A program made the position numbers and the translations under genes. Shown one piece after another: positions 1 to 8,825 of a stretch of DNA of 64,000 bases. Position 1 is the stretch's first letter. Each line of letters opens with the position of its first letter. The stretch is taken from NCBI GenBank assembly GCA_002069885.1, contig MWCD01000003.1, positions 62,001 through 126,000 on the forward strand. The letters run 5' to 3'. Below the pieces are notes generated by a model. The model saw only the letters and a program-made list of their open reading frames with translations, did not search any database and was not told where the DNA came from. This DNA comes from a bacterium ADurb.Bin236. Lineage in GTDB: Bacteria > UBP15 > UBA6099.

Positions 1-573
1 GGCGGTGCGGTAGTGCGGCAGTATTCCTTTTACGGTGTATCTTCTTACAGTGGCTTTGCAGACGCCCATGATTTTTGCCGCCTCTTCAAGGGTGATTGTC
101 GGGTTCACGAGCCGTTCGATGATTTCCTCTCTGGACTGCTCGTGGTTGCGCCCTTTGGCGGAGAGGAGGGCTGCATCGGGCTTTTCGCGTCCGGCCACCC
201 GCTCTATTCCGGGCAGCCGCGCCTGTCTCAACGCCTGCGACTCTTCCTTTATGGTTTTTTTCGTTCTAGACGATTTCTCGGCGGCTTCCCACACGTCGCT
301 CACAGAAACAAAAGGCGAAGACAGAGAATCGAGGCTCTTGCGCTGAGGCTGGGCCATAGGAATAGGCTCTGCGGACATCTCCGGGCGGGGCGGCTCCGGC
401 TCGCGCTCTTCCGGCAATGAGGCCGGCGCGGCTCGCCTTTGAATCTTGTAGCGGTCTCCGCTTATCGACGGCACGTTGCGCCGAGGCTCTGACGGGACGG
501 ATATCTCGCGGCTCTGGCCGGATTTTTCCATCTGCTCTTTAACGTACTTTTGCCAGTCTTCGTATTTTTTCAC
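1..573 (-). CDS. HTH (MerR/excisionase-like) DNA-binding protein, C-terminus cut by window edge
   Basis: Reading the minus strand from a GTG at 571-573 gives 191 codons open to the window edge. A GGGAG ribosome site lies 9 nt upstream and an in-frame TAA lies further upstream. Residues 1 to about 155 are Lys/Glu/Pro-rich and look disordered. The last visible stretch contains TLEEAAKIMGVCKATVRRYT, which fits the helix-turn-helix of the MerR/excisionase (HTH_17) type, so DNA binding is inferred. It is the most distal visible gene of the operon that starts at mtnA, 48 nt after the acylphosphatase gene. Opposite-strand frames here show no family features. The family assignment rests on the HTH alone, and what follows it is outside the window. 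Confidence 0.6.
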   Translation of the reverse strand, partial: MKKYEDWQKYVKEQMEKSGQSREISVPSEPRRNVPSISGDRYKIQRRAAPASLPEEREPEPPRPEMSAEPIPMAQPQRKSLDSLSSPFVSVSDVWEAAEKSSRTKKTIKEESQALRQARLPGIERVAGREKPDAALLSAKGRNHEQSREEIIERLVNPTITLEEAAKIMGVCKATVRRYTVKGILPHYRTA

Positions 574-621
574 TTTTGAGCGCTCCCAGCCCGGACGAAA
601 TCCGAACAAAAAAAACTGCTG

Positions 622-906
622 TTAAAATAAAATCCTGAACCCCGCGCCCGCCGCATTGCCGCCTTCCGGCTCGGACCATTCCGCCTCCACCCCCGAAACG
701 CGGGACGCGGGCGGCCCCTTCCGCAACGCTTCCAGTAACCTTTCGAGCGATTCCCGCTCCCCTTCGGCCTCCACTTCCACGTCTCCCCCCGGCAGGTTTC
801 TCGCGAAACCTCCGAGACCCAGCATGACTGCGGTTTCCCTCGCGAAATATCTGTATCCCACTCCCTGAACCCGTCCTGACACTCTGGCGGCGAGTTTTCT
901 CTTCAT
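622..906 (-). CDS. acyP: Acylphosphatase
   Basis: 94 aa, the normal length of the family, which hydrolyses acyl phosphates such as acetyl phosphate or carbamoyl phosphate in the cytoplasm. The two signature motifs are present: GRVQGVGYRYFARE near residues 11-24, with the phosphate-binding loop and catalytic Arg, and GFARNLPGGDVEVEAEG near residues 33-49, with the catalytic Asn. Its ATG overlaps the TGA of the upstream 92-aa gene (ATGA at 903-906), so the two are translationally coupled. The physiological role of acylphosphatases is poorly known, and membership in a signalling/envelope operon does not define it further. Confidence 0.93.
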   Translation of the reverse strand: MKRKLAARVSGRVQGVGYRYFARETAVMLGLGGFARNLPGGDVEVEAEGERESLERLLEALRKGPPASRVSGVEAEWSEPEGGNAAGAGFRILF

Positions 907-1181
907 TCCTTGTTCCCGCCTTCAGCGTCGTCGTCGCGGATGATTATCGGCGGCGGAGCCCCCGCAGAAAGCTTGTCCAGCATGCTCGATGTCGGCATCG
1001 TCGGTTTCTGCTCTTTGCGTTTGCCCTCGTCGTATCCTTCGGCGTCCTTTTCGCTCTCTTCGAGCAGATTCAGGAACTCATTGTCCAACTGTCCCTTTTT
1101 CTCTTTTTTCTGTTTCTTCGCCGCATCATGGACCCGGTACAGATCCCTCGTCCTGTCTATCTTTCCGTAGTTGTCCGACAC
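903..1181 (-). CDS. Small highly charged protein of unknown function
   Basis: 92 aa. I do not recognise a family. The N-terminal half is very rich in Lys/Arg/Glu (the stretch KKQKKEKKGQ near residue 22), followed by an acidic segment and a Pro-containing C-terminus. There is no signal peptide, membrane segment or Cys motif, so it is probably a cytosolic and largely disordered protein. It sits 17 nt after the HD-GYP gene and overlaps acyP by 4 nt, so it is a co-transcribed member of the operon. Coding status is supported by this tight packing on both sides. Confidence 0.6.
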   Translation of the reverse strand: MSDNYGKIDRTRDLYRVHDAAKKQKKEKKGQLDNEFLNLLEESEKDAEGYDEGKRKEQKPTMPTSSMLDKLSAGAPPPIIIRDDDAEGGNKE

Positions 1182-1198
1182 AGTAAAATCACCTCGCG

Positions 1199-3520
1199 TC
1201 AGGCCGGAGGAGCGGTTTCCCCGCCTTCAGGATCGAACACTTTTAGAAAAGCCGCGACCACCCTAGGATCGAACTGAGTGCCGCAGTGTTTCTTCACTTC
1301 CTGAATCGCTACCTCGTTGCTGAGCGCCTTCCTGTACGGCCTGTCCGAAGTCATCGCGTCAAAAGCGTCCGCAAGGTGCAGTATCCGGGCAAGCTCCGGT
1401 ATCTCGTCGCCCTTTATTCCGTCCGGATATCCGTATCCGTCGTACCGCTCGTGATGGTGACGGATTATCGGGCAGACTTCCTTCAGGAAAGGAACGGGCT
1501 GGATGATGGTCTCGCCGACGATGGGGTGCGATTTTATCATGTCGTACTCGTCGACGGTGAGCTTTGATTTCTTGCCTATGATGACCTCGCTGATGCCAAT
1601 CTTTCCGATGTCGTGCAGGTCGCTGGCATATTTGAGGAGGTCAAGCTCGTTTTCGTCCAGCCCGTACGCGCGGCCCACAGAAGCGGCGATCTCGCTGACC
1701 CGTTTCGAGTGGCCGTGTGTGTACTGGTCTTTCGCGTCTATCGCCATCGAGAGGGCCTGAATGGTGTTGAGATAATTTTCGCGCAAAGAGTGGAACAGGC
1801 GGGCGTTCTCTATGGCTCCGGCGGCCTGATTGGCGAATATCCCCAGAAGCCGTTTCTCGTCCTCCGTGAATATCCTCTTTTCTTTTGTGTACAGGTTAAG
1901 CACTCCGAGCACGGACACGTTGGTTATTAGCGGGATGCTGATGATGGACTTGACGCCGATGCTTCTGATGATGTGGTCGGGCTCGACCCTTTCATCAGTG
2001 TCCACATCCTCGATAATGACGGGGACGCGTTCCTTTATGGCGCGACCGCTAACTCCCTCTCCCGGCCGGGTCGGAGATTTCTTGATATATTCCTCCCCAA
2101 GCCCGCGGGATATCTTGACCGACATTTTGTTTGTCGCCGGGTCAAGCAGCTTTATCGAGCAGATGTCGATTCCGACTATCTTCACTATGGTGTCTACCAT
2201 CATGTTGAGCACTTCGTTTATATCCAGAGAAGTGGTAATGGCTTGAGTTACTTCTGCCAGAGATGTCAGTTCGCTGACTTTCTGGGACAGATCTCGGTTC
2301 GCCTGTTCCCGTTTCTGGGCATCGCTCTGAACCTGATTGAATGCTTCTTCGAGCTGGCTCTGATAAATTTTGAGAGCGTCGATTTTTGATTCGAGGTCGG
2401 CGCTCATACGGTTGAACGCCGAGGCTAGCCACCCGAACTCGTCTCTGCGATAGATTGTCACGCGCTGACTATAGTGGCCTTGGGAAATCTCTTCGGCGGC
2501 GCGTATAAGCTCGCCTATAGGGTAGGTTATCCTGCGGGCGCGGTACAACGCCAGATATATGGAAACCGCGAGGGCGAGAAGCCCCCACATGAATATCGTG
2601 TTCCTGACTTTGATGACAGGCGCGATAATTCTTTCATAAGGTTGGATGAGAATTAATTTCCAGCCCGCCGCCGGGTTTATCACCGCCGCCGCGACAATCT
2701 GTTTCTTCCCGTCTTCCTCGACTAGAAACTTGTCGGTCTTTCCCTGCTCGCCCGCCAGAATGCCTTTTCTGACTTTGTCGGACGCCGCGCTCAGAGGCAT
2801 CCCGGCTTCGAACACGCACTTGCCTATGGCGTCCGGGTCGGTGTGCGTCAGCACCACTCCGTCCCGGTTTATCAGGAACATGCGCATGTCCCCGCCCGCG
2901 ATTTCCTTCTTTTCGATAAGTTTTTCCATCGCCGCGATGTCGACTATCACCTCGGCGACCACCGCTCCGGCGGCGGCTTCAAAAGCCCCCGCGACTGGGA
3001 CCGCTATGAAGAACGCACCGGGCCGGTCGTAGTCCACCGCCTCTCCGGAAAACACTTTGGCCTTGAATTCCTTCATCGCCTCTTCCACATGTTCCGAGTT
3101 CGATATCTTGTCCAGCGACACGAAGGACTTCTCGTCGTAGTGGCTTGCGCTCACCATCTGCCGCTCGGCGTCGAGTATGAACAGGGCGTTTATGCTCGTC
3201 TGGGAAAAGCTCCTTCTAATCCTATTTTCAAGAGGGAATCCGATTTCCATGGACCTGACGTCGGAAAGGGAAGCCACTTCGGTTACATGGTCGATATGCG
3301 CGTCCAGATCCCGGCGGATCTCCTCGCTGAACACGCCCGCCAGAAGCTCTATCTTCTGGGTCATGTGTTCCTCGGCCATGCGGCGGGTGTGCGAATGGGC
3401 AATCCACATATAGACGCACGTCGAAACGAGCGACAGCAGCACGAATGACAGCAGCAGCTTGGTCCGCACTCCCCAAGACCTCAGAAAACTGTTTTTGCCG
3501 TTCTGCGCGACTCCCGCCAT
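1199..3520 (-). CDS. Membrane sensor HD-GYP phosphodiesterase (dCache-like/HAMP/GAF)
   Basis: 773 aa. Visible order: transmembrane helix at about 21-40, an extracytoplasmic ligand-binding region of about 260 residues (dCache-like), second helix about 307-326, HAMP about 328-378, short coiled coil, GAF about 420-575, then an HD-GYP domain about 585-760. The HD pair is H636-D637 in DLHDIGKIG, and the GYP signature is intact (HHHERYDGYGYPDG near 688-701), so it should be an active c-di-GMP phosphodiesterase. A periplasmic signal and a cytosolic GAF ligand would both feed into output. It lies 11 nt after the lytic transglycosylase gene, which suggests a link between envelope state and c-di-GMP. 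Ligands are unknown. Confidence 0.92.
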   Translation of the reverse strand: MAGVAQNGKNSFLRSWGVRTKLLLSFVLLSLVSTCVYMWIAHSHTRRMAEEHMTQKIELLAGVFSEEIRRDLDAHIDHVTEVASLSDVRSMEIGFPLENRIRRSFSQTSINALFILDAERQMVSASHYDEKSFVSLDKISNSEHVEEAMKEFKAKVFSGEAVDYDRPGAFFIAVPVAGAFEAAAGAVVAEVIVDIAAMEKLIEKKEIAGGDMRMFLINRDGVVLTHTDPDAIGKCVFEAGMPLSAASDKVRKGILAGEQGKTDKFLVEEDGKKQIVAAAVINPAAGWKLILIQPYERIIAPVIKVRNTIFMWGLLALAVSIYLALYRARRITYPIGELIRAAEEISQGHYSQRVTIYRRDEFGWLASAFNRMSADLESKIDALKIYQSQLEEAFNQVQSDAQKREQANRDLSQKVSELTSLAEVTQAITTSLDINEVLNMMVDTIVKIVGIDICSIKLLDPATNKMSVKISRGLGEEYIKKSPTRPGEGVSGRAIKERVPVIIEDVDTDERVEPDHIIRSIGVKSIISIPLITNVSVLGVLNLYTKEKRIFTEDEKRLLGIFANQAAGAIENARLFHSLRENYLNTIQALSMAIDAKDQYTHGHSKRVSEIAASVGRAYGLDENELDLLKYASDLHDIGKIGISEVIIGKKSKLTVDEYDMIKSHPIVGETIIQPVPFLKEVCPIIRHHHERYDGYGYPDGIKGDEIPELARILHLADAFDAMTSDRPYRKALSNEVAIQEVKKHCGTQFDPRVVAAFLKVFDPEGGETAPPA

Positions 3521-3531
3521 CCCCTATCGCC

Positions 3532-4203
3532 TCAATGACCGTACACGAAGAAGGTGTACAGTTTTTTCACTTTCGCGACATAGTCTATCGTCTCCCTGTA
3601 AGGAGGTATTCCCTTGTGCCTCGCGACCGCCTCCGGGCCTGCGTTGTAGCTGGCCAGCGCCAGTTCCAGCGCGCGCTCCGAATTCTGCCACCTCCGGTAT
3701 TGGTCGCTTAGATATTTCACTGTTCCGTAAATATTCTCCCTCGGATCGAAAGCGTTTCTGACGCCCAGCATGGCGGCGGTTCCGGGCATAAGCTGCCCCA
3801 GTCCCATCGCGCCTTTGGGCGACACCGCGTTCGGCTGAAACCTAGACTCGATCACGATGACCGACATCACCAGCCGGGGATCCACCTTCATCGCCGTAGA
3901 GTAATGCAGCACGTAACGCGCTATGTTAAGCGCCTGCCTTTCCGGCAGGTTTTTATTGTAATACCTGACTACGTTCATATAGTCGCTTTCGATTCTGGCT
4001 AACTCGTGGCTGAGAGTTATATCCTGCTGAAACGCTACCGGCATGCTTTCCGGCATAGCCTCAGGCCGGGTTTTCATGACGGCCTGCGCGGAAGCGACTT
4101 CCTCGCCGGACTGCTGCGCCGCCGCCGGAAACCCCGCCGCGACCATGAACGCCAATGCCGCCGCCAGCAGCGCGGCCGCCCTCCTCGCTCTCCTGTCCCT
4201 CAT
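3532..4203 (-). CDS. Lytic transglycosylase, SLT domain, exported
   Basis: 223 aa from the ATG at 4203, chosen because it forms an ATGA overlap with the TGA of the preceding gene and begins a clean signal peptide (basic MRDRRARR, then Ala/Leu-rich core ending near AAAQQ). A start at 4245 in the same frame is possible but would overlap 46 nt. The C-terminal half is a goose-lysozyme-like SLT domain: catalytic Glu in VIVIESRF, then GAMGLGQLMPGTA, NIYGTVKYL and ALASYNAGPEAV. It should cleave peptidoglycan glycan strands to anhydromuropeptides in the periplasm. Its place directly after the beta-propeller protein suggests that it may be regulated by, or be a partner of, that envelope signalling unit. 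Confidence 0.92.
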   Translation of the reverse strand: MRDRRARRAAALLAAALAFMVAAGFPAAAQQSGEEVASAQAVMKTRPEAMPESMPVAFQQDITLSHELARIESDYMNVVRYYNKNLPERQALNIARYVLHYSTAMKVDPRLVMSVIVIESRFQPNAVSPKGAMGLGQLMPGTAAMLGVRNAFDPRENIYGTVKYLSDQYRRWQNSERALELALASYNAGPEAVARHKGIPPYRETIDYVAKVKKLYTFFVYGH

Positions 4204-5900
4204 AGTTTCACCCGCCATATTTTTCCCTTGCACACGTTCTCGCAACCAGCGTCATAACTGTAGCGGTTGCTTCCCACTATATAAAGATACTGCCCCTTCG
4301 GGTCCAGTTTCACGCTCATAGGATAGTAAGACTGCAGGTCGTCCAGCGAATCCGGCGCGATTATTCCCGCTATCTTTCCCATCGGGTTGGCGATCAGCGC
4401 CCGCCTCGCCGCGGTGTCCGCTATGTAAACAAAACCCTGCGAATCCACAGCTATGCCCGACGGCTTGCTGAGCGATATCCTCGCGTTCTCTCCGTCTTTC
4501 TCCTCGAACAGTGTGAACGGAGTTATCTCTTTGCCCACTATCTTCAGCACCATTCCGGACAGTTTTAGCGTGACGAATATGTCGCCGGAGTCCGCAACCG
4601 CGATGCCATTAGGCTCCCTGTAGTTGCGCGGGATGTCGATAGTGCGCTGATGGGATCCGGACTTGTCGAACACCAACACCCTGTTGTTTCCCCTGTCGCA
4701 GACGTATATCAAATCTTTCGCCACGGCGATCGCCTTCGGGTTGCGCATAGTTATCCTTCCGCGCTTAGAGGGCATCTCTCCAGCCGGCTCTCCGTCCGTT
4801 CCTATGGCGAAAACCCGGTTGACGTTTATCGAGAAATCCGCCACATACAACTTGTCCTCGGAGACGTCTATTCCGGTCGGGAACCGTAGTTTGGTCTTTT
4901 CGCCTATGTAAGAACTGTCTCCCGTCGCGGGGTCGTGGCGAATGACCTGATCCCTGCCCACATCCACGATGTAGTAAATCCCGTCGTCGGATATATCTAT
5001 GTCATACGGAACGCGCAGGCCGTCGAGCGCGGTTTCCGGAAGGTACTTCTTGGTATCGGGTTGTATCTTTTCGATCGCCCGCTCGACGAGCGTCTTCTGT
5101 TTCTTCACGTAGCCGAGAGTGTTGGTCCTCACCGCCCTCATGATGTCTCCCCACAGGAACGGTATCATGATGACCACGGCCAGCGCGGCGACTATGCCGA
5201 AGTTGCGCATGTTGGCCGCAGCCGAGTTCCTTCTCTCGTTCTCCTCGAACTTGACAAGGAGCATCCTCGGATCGACCGTCTCCTCGTATCTGTTTGCCGT
5301 CATCTGGAGCTTGCCGCACGCCAAGTTCAGGTCCGGCTCGGTCAGCAGCATGTTTTTCAACTCCAGCCGGGACATGTGCTTGATCATGTTTTCCGAGCAC
5401 ATCGCCAAGCAGTCCCCGCTCCCGGCGGACACTGATTCGGCCTGCACGCTTTTCAGCCCGCGCTGCTCCGGCGTCTTGAACACCTGAAACAGTTTTCTAT
5501 CTTTCAGATAAAACAACGGGCACGCGTTTATGCGCGCGATGTGAAGCTGACCGTGTTTGACCAGCGCCACCGCGAAGGAATGGCGGGTTGACTGATGTTC
5601 CACTAGCCCTGCCGTTTCCAACTCCCGCTGAAGCCCTATCACGATGTCCCTTACGAACGCTTGAGGCTTCGATATCGACCCCACATCCGAGCTGTCCACG
5701 TACGGCGTGGCTTTCTCGGAAAGATATTCCATCCCTGCCCTCTCGGCTTCGGGCGAACACTCGTTGAAAAGCGCGAACAGCCCGAAGTCCAAGTCGGACG
5801 CGTTGGTGTCGTAGATGTAAACGCCCTGCCCGAACCGCGAGTCCGGCCCGCACGAGCCTACCAGCGTCCTGAACGATTTATGAGCGGTTTTGCTCCGCAT
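4200..5900 (-). CDS. Degenerate PP2C-like domain, TM helix and NHL-type beta-propeller
   Basis: 566 aa. Residues 1 to about 220 follow the PP2C phosphatase pattern but with the metal-binding acids changed: NECS at 46-49 where the family has DGMG, NACP at 125-128 for GDSR, SENM at 169-172 for SDGL, and DPRM at 210-213 for DNIT. I read this as a pseudophosphatase. One transmembrane helix follows at about 233-252. The remaining 300 residues contain repeated NHL-like blades (for example PYDIDISDDGIYYIVD, PSGIAVDSQGFVYIAD), predicted to be outside the cytoplasm. It starts 3 nt after the PP2C/PEGA gene and overlaps the transglycosylase start. The PP2C relation is my inference from motif positions; the propeller is firmer. 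Confidence 0.75.
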   Translation of the reverse strand: MRSKTAHKSFRTLVGSCGPDSRFGQGVYIYDTNASDLDFGLFALFNECSPEAERAGMEYLSEKATPYVDSSDVGSISKPQAFVRDIVIGLQRELETAGLVEHQSTRHSFAVALVKHGQLHIARINACPLFYLKDRKLFQVFKTPEQRGLKSVQAESVSAGSGDCLAMCSENMIKHMSRLELKNMLLTEPDLNLACGKLQMTANRYEETVDPRMLLVKFEENERRNSAAANMRNFGIVAALAVVIMIPFLWGDIMRAVRTNTLGYVKKQKTLVERAIEKIQPDTKKYLPETALDGLRVPYDIDISDDGIYYIVDVGRDQVIRHDPATGDSSYIGEKTKLRFPTGIDVSEDKLYVADFSINVNRVFAIGTDGEPAGEMPSKRGRITMRNPKAIAVAKDLIYVCDRGNNRVLVFDKSGSHQRTIDIPRNYREPNGIAVADSGDIFVTLKLSGMVLKIVGKEITPFTLFEEKDGENARISLSKPSGIAVDSQGFVYIADTAARRALIANPMGKIAGIIAPDSLDDLQSYYPMSVKLDPKGQYLYIVGSNRYSYDAGCENVCKGKIWRVKL

Positions 5901-5903
5901 ATC

Positions 5904-7727
5904 TTATTCTCGCTCCAGTTCGATTTCTATCAGCTTGAATTCTCCTTCGAGCGACACCGTCTTCCTCGCCGTCTTCCAGCCGGGTCTGGACACCTGAAAA
6001 ACGTATTCTCCCGGCTCTATGTCGTGCCGCGTGTCGCAGAACCCGGTCAGAGCCAGCTTGCCGTTCCTGAATATCATCAGCGTGCAGTTTCGCACGTTCG
6101 ATGTCACATTGAAATACGCTCTGTTCAACTTTGGCGCAGATGGCTCCGATCCTGCTCCTTCGACTTCTATCGCCGCCGGGTATCCCGTCTCCTTCGATGG
6201 GGATGTCGAAACAACCAGAGGCAAAGGAGGAGGAGGGGTTTCCGGGACCGCGCGCGGCGGCAGCTTCACAGGCTCCGCCTTTGCCGCGGTTTCCGCCCGC
6301 GTGTCGATTATCCTCTCTCCCTCAAACCTGAAAATTATCGACTGGGTTATCCCTGAAGCGATGTTGAGCGAGCGTCCCTCGGACTCCCGGCCTCTCGTCG
6401 CTTCCACATGATGCCGCCCCGGCGGTATCTGCCTAAGCAGTATCTCCTCTTTCGGAAACCCTTCCAGCCTCTTGTCGTCAAGATGAAGCGCGTCGCAGGC
6501 GGGCCTGCATAATATCAACAGCGAGCCGTTGTCCGGCGAAGACGGCAGCAGCGTTATCGACAGCTCGATACGCTCTCCGGGTTTCGGGTTCAGGACTTCC
6601 ATGTGCGGGTCGAACCCGTCCGCCTCGACCCTAAGCTCTATGCCGCCGTTTGCGGGAATCCCGAAAATCTTCCCCGGCTCGTAAATCTGCTGAACACCGT
6701 TCACGAACACCCTCGCTCCGGCTGGAGTCACTGAAATCGACACGCCCGCCTCTCCGCGCCTCAGGCCGGGAATCAAAATCCGCTCCCCGCTCGCGCCGCC
6801 GTCTTCCGAGACCGGAAGGGTTCCGGGCGTCTCGTCTTGCTTTGCCGCTCCGGGCAGCCGCGCGCCGAGATAAAACACCGCCCCCATCGCGCACAACATT
6901 ACGGCGACCGCAAGATATTTCTTCGTGTATGTGGAAACCGGATATTTTACTTTGATGTCCGGCATATGGGTTTTCGATTCCATGGATTCAATCTTGACTA
7001 TGACCACGCCCATGTCATCCTCTGAGCTTTTACCCGCGCCCGCTTCGGCCAGCATCGAGGATGCCGCCTCGTCTATCGTTCTTGAGACTGCCAGAATGTC
7101 CGCCGCCGACTTCTCGCGCAGCTTCGCGTCCAGTCCGTCTGACACGATGACCAGACAATCTCCGACCTGAATCCGCCTGTTGATGTAAACGGGATTGAAG
7201 CCTTCTGCGGGCCATCCGGTGGGAACAAGCCCTTCGGGCCGCTCTTTCGCTTCGCCGTCCTCCAGCGCGCCCAAATCCTGCTTGGGCGTCAACCGGGTCG
7301 CTTTCCCTTCCGCCACGATGTACGCCGCTCCGCCGCCTGCCGCCGCAAGATGCGCCGTTTCTCCTTCGATGTAGCCGCACACTATAGAAGCCGCAGACGC
7401 TTTCTTGTCCTCGCCTCCAGACTCGGCAAGCAGCCTCGCGTGTATCTCTTCTATGCATCCGGGCAGCAGGTTGTTTCCGTTCACGCTGTCCGACTCTCTG
7501 ATAAGTCGCATGGACTCCTTCAGGACGTTGACGGCCAGTTCGCTTGCCGCAGACGCTCGCGCGCCCATCCCGTCCGCTATCCCGAACAGAGCCTTGACCC
7601 GCCCCGGCCCGGAATACGAAACATTACAGATATATTCAGCGTTGAACTCGCGTCCCGCCCCTTTGACGGTCATTCCGGTTGTTCTTGCGGCCGGTCCTTT
7701 AACTTCAGGCGCCGCCGCGTTCATCAT
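5904..7727 (-). CDS. PP2C-family protein phosphatase with TM helix and PEGA domains
   Basis: 607 aa. The N-terminal 245 residues form a PP2C domain with metal-binding motifs kept: GIADGMG (D52), GDCLVIVSDGL (D197) and SEDDMGVVIV (D237-D238). It should dephosphorylate Ser/Thr phosphoproteins in the cytoplasm. A transmembrane helix lies at about 270-288. Beyond it are PEGA-type domains near 330-395, about 400-465 and about 537-600, separated by a Pro-rich linker; PEGA domains are extracytoplasmic beta-sandwiches often tied to surface structures. Its start overlaps the mtnA stop by 4 nt. It is followed immediately by a protein with the same cytosolic fold but eroded active site, so the two may form a heteromeric transmembrane complex (inference). 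No kinase gene is visible in the window. Confidence 0.85.
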   Translation of the reverse strand: MMNAAAPEVKGPAARTTGMTVKGAGREFNAEYICNVSYSGPGRVKALFGIADGMGARASAASELAVNVLKESMRLIRESDSVNGNNLLPGCIEEIHARLLAESGGEDKKASAASIVCGYIEGETAHLAAAGGGAAYIVAEGKATRLTPKQDLGALEDGEAKERPEGLVPTGWPAEGFNPVYINRRIQVGDCLVIVSDGLDAKLREKSAADILAVSRTIDEAASSMLAEAGAGKSSEDDMGVVIVKIESMESKTHMPDIKVKYPVSTYTKKYLAVAVMLCAMGAVFYLGARLPGAAKQDETPGTLPVSEDGGASGERILIPGLRRGEAGVSISVTPAGARVFVNGVQQIYEPGKIFGIPANGGIELRVEADGFDPHMEVLNPKPGERIELSITLLPSSPDNGSLLILCRPACDALHLDDKRLEGFPKEEILLRQIPPGRHHVEATRGRESEGRSLNIASGITQSIIFRFEGERIIDTRAETAAKAEPVKLPPRAVPETPPPPLPLVVSTSPSKETGYPAAIEVEGAGSEPSAPKLNRAYFNVTSNVRNCTLMIFRNGKLALTGFCDTRHDIEPGEYVFQVSRPGWKTARKTVSLEGEFKLIEIELERE

Positions 7728-8758
7728 CTCTTGCAGGCCAATCTCTTTATTTTGTTCGCGTTCGGAGCCTTCGCCACCCCGCGCTCGGTTATTATCGCTG
7801 TCGCCAGTTCTGCGGGGGTCACATCAAACGCCGGGTTATAGACCTCAGTCTCGTCCGGGCAGATTTTCACTCCGTTAATAACTCTCACCTCGCGCTCTTC
7901 CCGCGTCTCAATCACGATTCCCGCGCCGTCCGCCGTAGCCATGTCTATCGTGGACACCGGAGCGGCCACGTAGAAAGGAACCCCGTGCGCCCGCGCAAGA
8001 ACCGCCAGACCGTACGTGCCCGTCTTGTTTGCGAAATCGCCGTTCGCCGCTATCCTGTCCGCCCCCACCACCACCGCGTCCACCTCGCCGCGCGCCATCA
8101 GCGCCCCGGCCATATTGTCGCATATCAATATCGCCGGTATCTTCTCTATCGCCAGCTCAAAAGCCGTCAGTTTCGCGCCCTGAAGCCACGGCCTCGTCTC
8201 GTCCACATACACCCGCTCTATCTTTCCGGCATCCCGCGCCGCGCGTATCACTCCCAGCGCCGTGCCATACCCCGCCGTCGCCAGCCCCCCCGCGTTGCAG
8301 TGGGTTAGAACGCGGCTGTTTTTCTTCAGCAACTTAGCCCCGAAAGCCCCTATAGCCCGGCAGGCTTCCACGTCTTCCCGCCTTATCTTTTCCGCCTCAG
8401 CAACCATCGCCTTCCTGACATTCTCTACCGAACCGCTCTTTGCCGCGACAGATTTCATTCTCGCCAGAGCCCAGAATAGATTCACCGCAGTCGGCCTTGT
8501 AGACGCCAGAAGCTCCGCCGCAGATTCCAGAGCCGCGTTCAACTTTCCCCTGTCCGCCCCCTTAAACTTGACCGCCGCCAGCGCCATCCCCATAGCGGCT
8601 GTCACTCCTATCGCCGGCGCTCCCCTCACCTTCATTCCCACAATAGCGGAGGCGACGGACTCCACCGTCTTCAATTCGATATAGTTGAGTTTGTTCGGAA
8701 GCAGAGTCTGATCAATCAGCCTGACCGCTCCGCTTTTTACCCATGACACTGTTTCCAA
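7724..8758 (-). CDS. mtnA: S-methyl-5-thioribose-1-phosphate isomerase
   Basis: 344 aa from a TTG at 8756-8758, preferred because GGGAG lies 6 nt upstream; the ATG at 8812 would sit only about 7-14 nt from the predicted transcription start and adds an atypical Trp-rich leader. The enzyme isomerises methylthioribose-1-phosphate to methylthioribulose-1-phosphate in methionine salvage. Family motifs: VRGAPAIGVTAAMG, the catalytic Cys in LTHCNAGGLAT, VDETRPWLQGAKLTAFEL, and the catalytic Asp in VVGADRIAANGDFANKTGTY. It heads an operon otherwise made of signalling and envelope genes, which is odd for a salvage enzyme. No other methionine salvage genes are nearby. Confidence 0.93.
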   Translation of the reverse strand: METVSWVKSGAVRLIDQTLLPNKLNYIELKTVESVASAIVGMKVRGAPAIGVTAAMGMALAAVKFKGADRGKLNAALESAAELLASTRPTAVNLFWALARMKSVAAKSGSVENVRKAMVAEAEKIRREDVEACRAIGAFGAKLLKKNSRVLTHCNAGGLATAGYGTALGVIRAARDAGKIERVYVDETRPWLQGAKLTAFELAIEKIPAILICDNMAGALMARGEVDAVVVGADRIAANGDFANKTGTYGLAVLARAHGVPFYVAAPVSTIDMATADGAGIVIETREEREVRVINGVKICPDETEVYNPAFDVTPAELATAIITERGVAKAPNANKIKRLACKR

Positions 8759-8825
8759 AGCAAGCTCCCGACGCCATATGATGTCAAAGTATAATTCCCA
8801 AAACTTGAACAACTGCCGTCGGTCT

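Noticed and set aside
13-420. Open plus-strand frame at the left edge
   Set aside because: It has no ribosome site or family features, and the minus strand carries a better gene with a ribosome site, an HTH motif and operon context.
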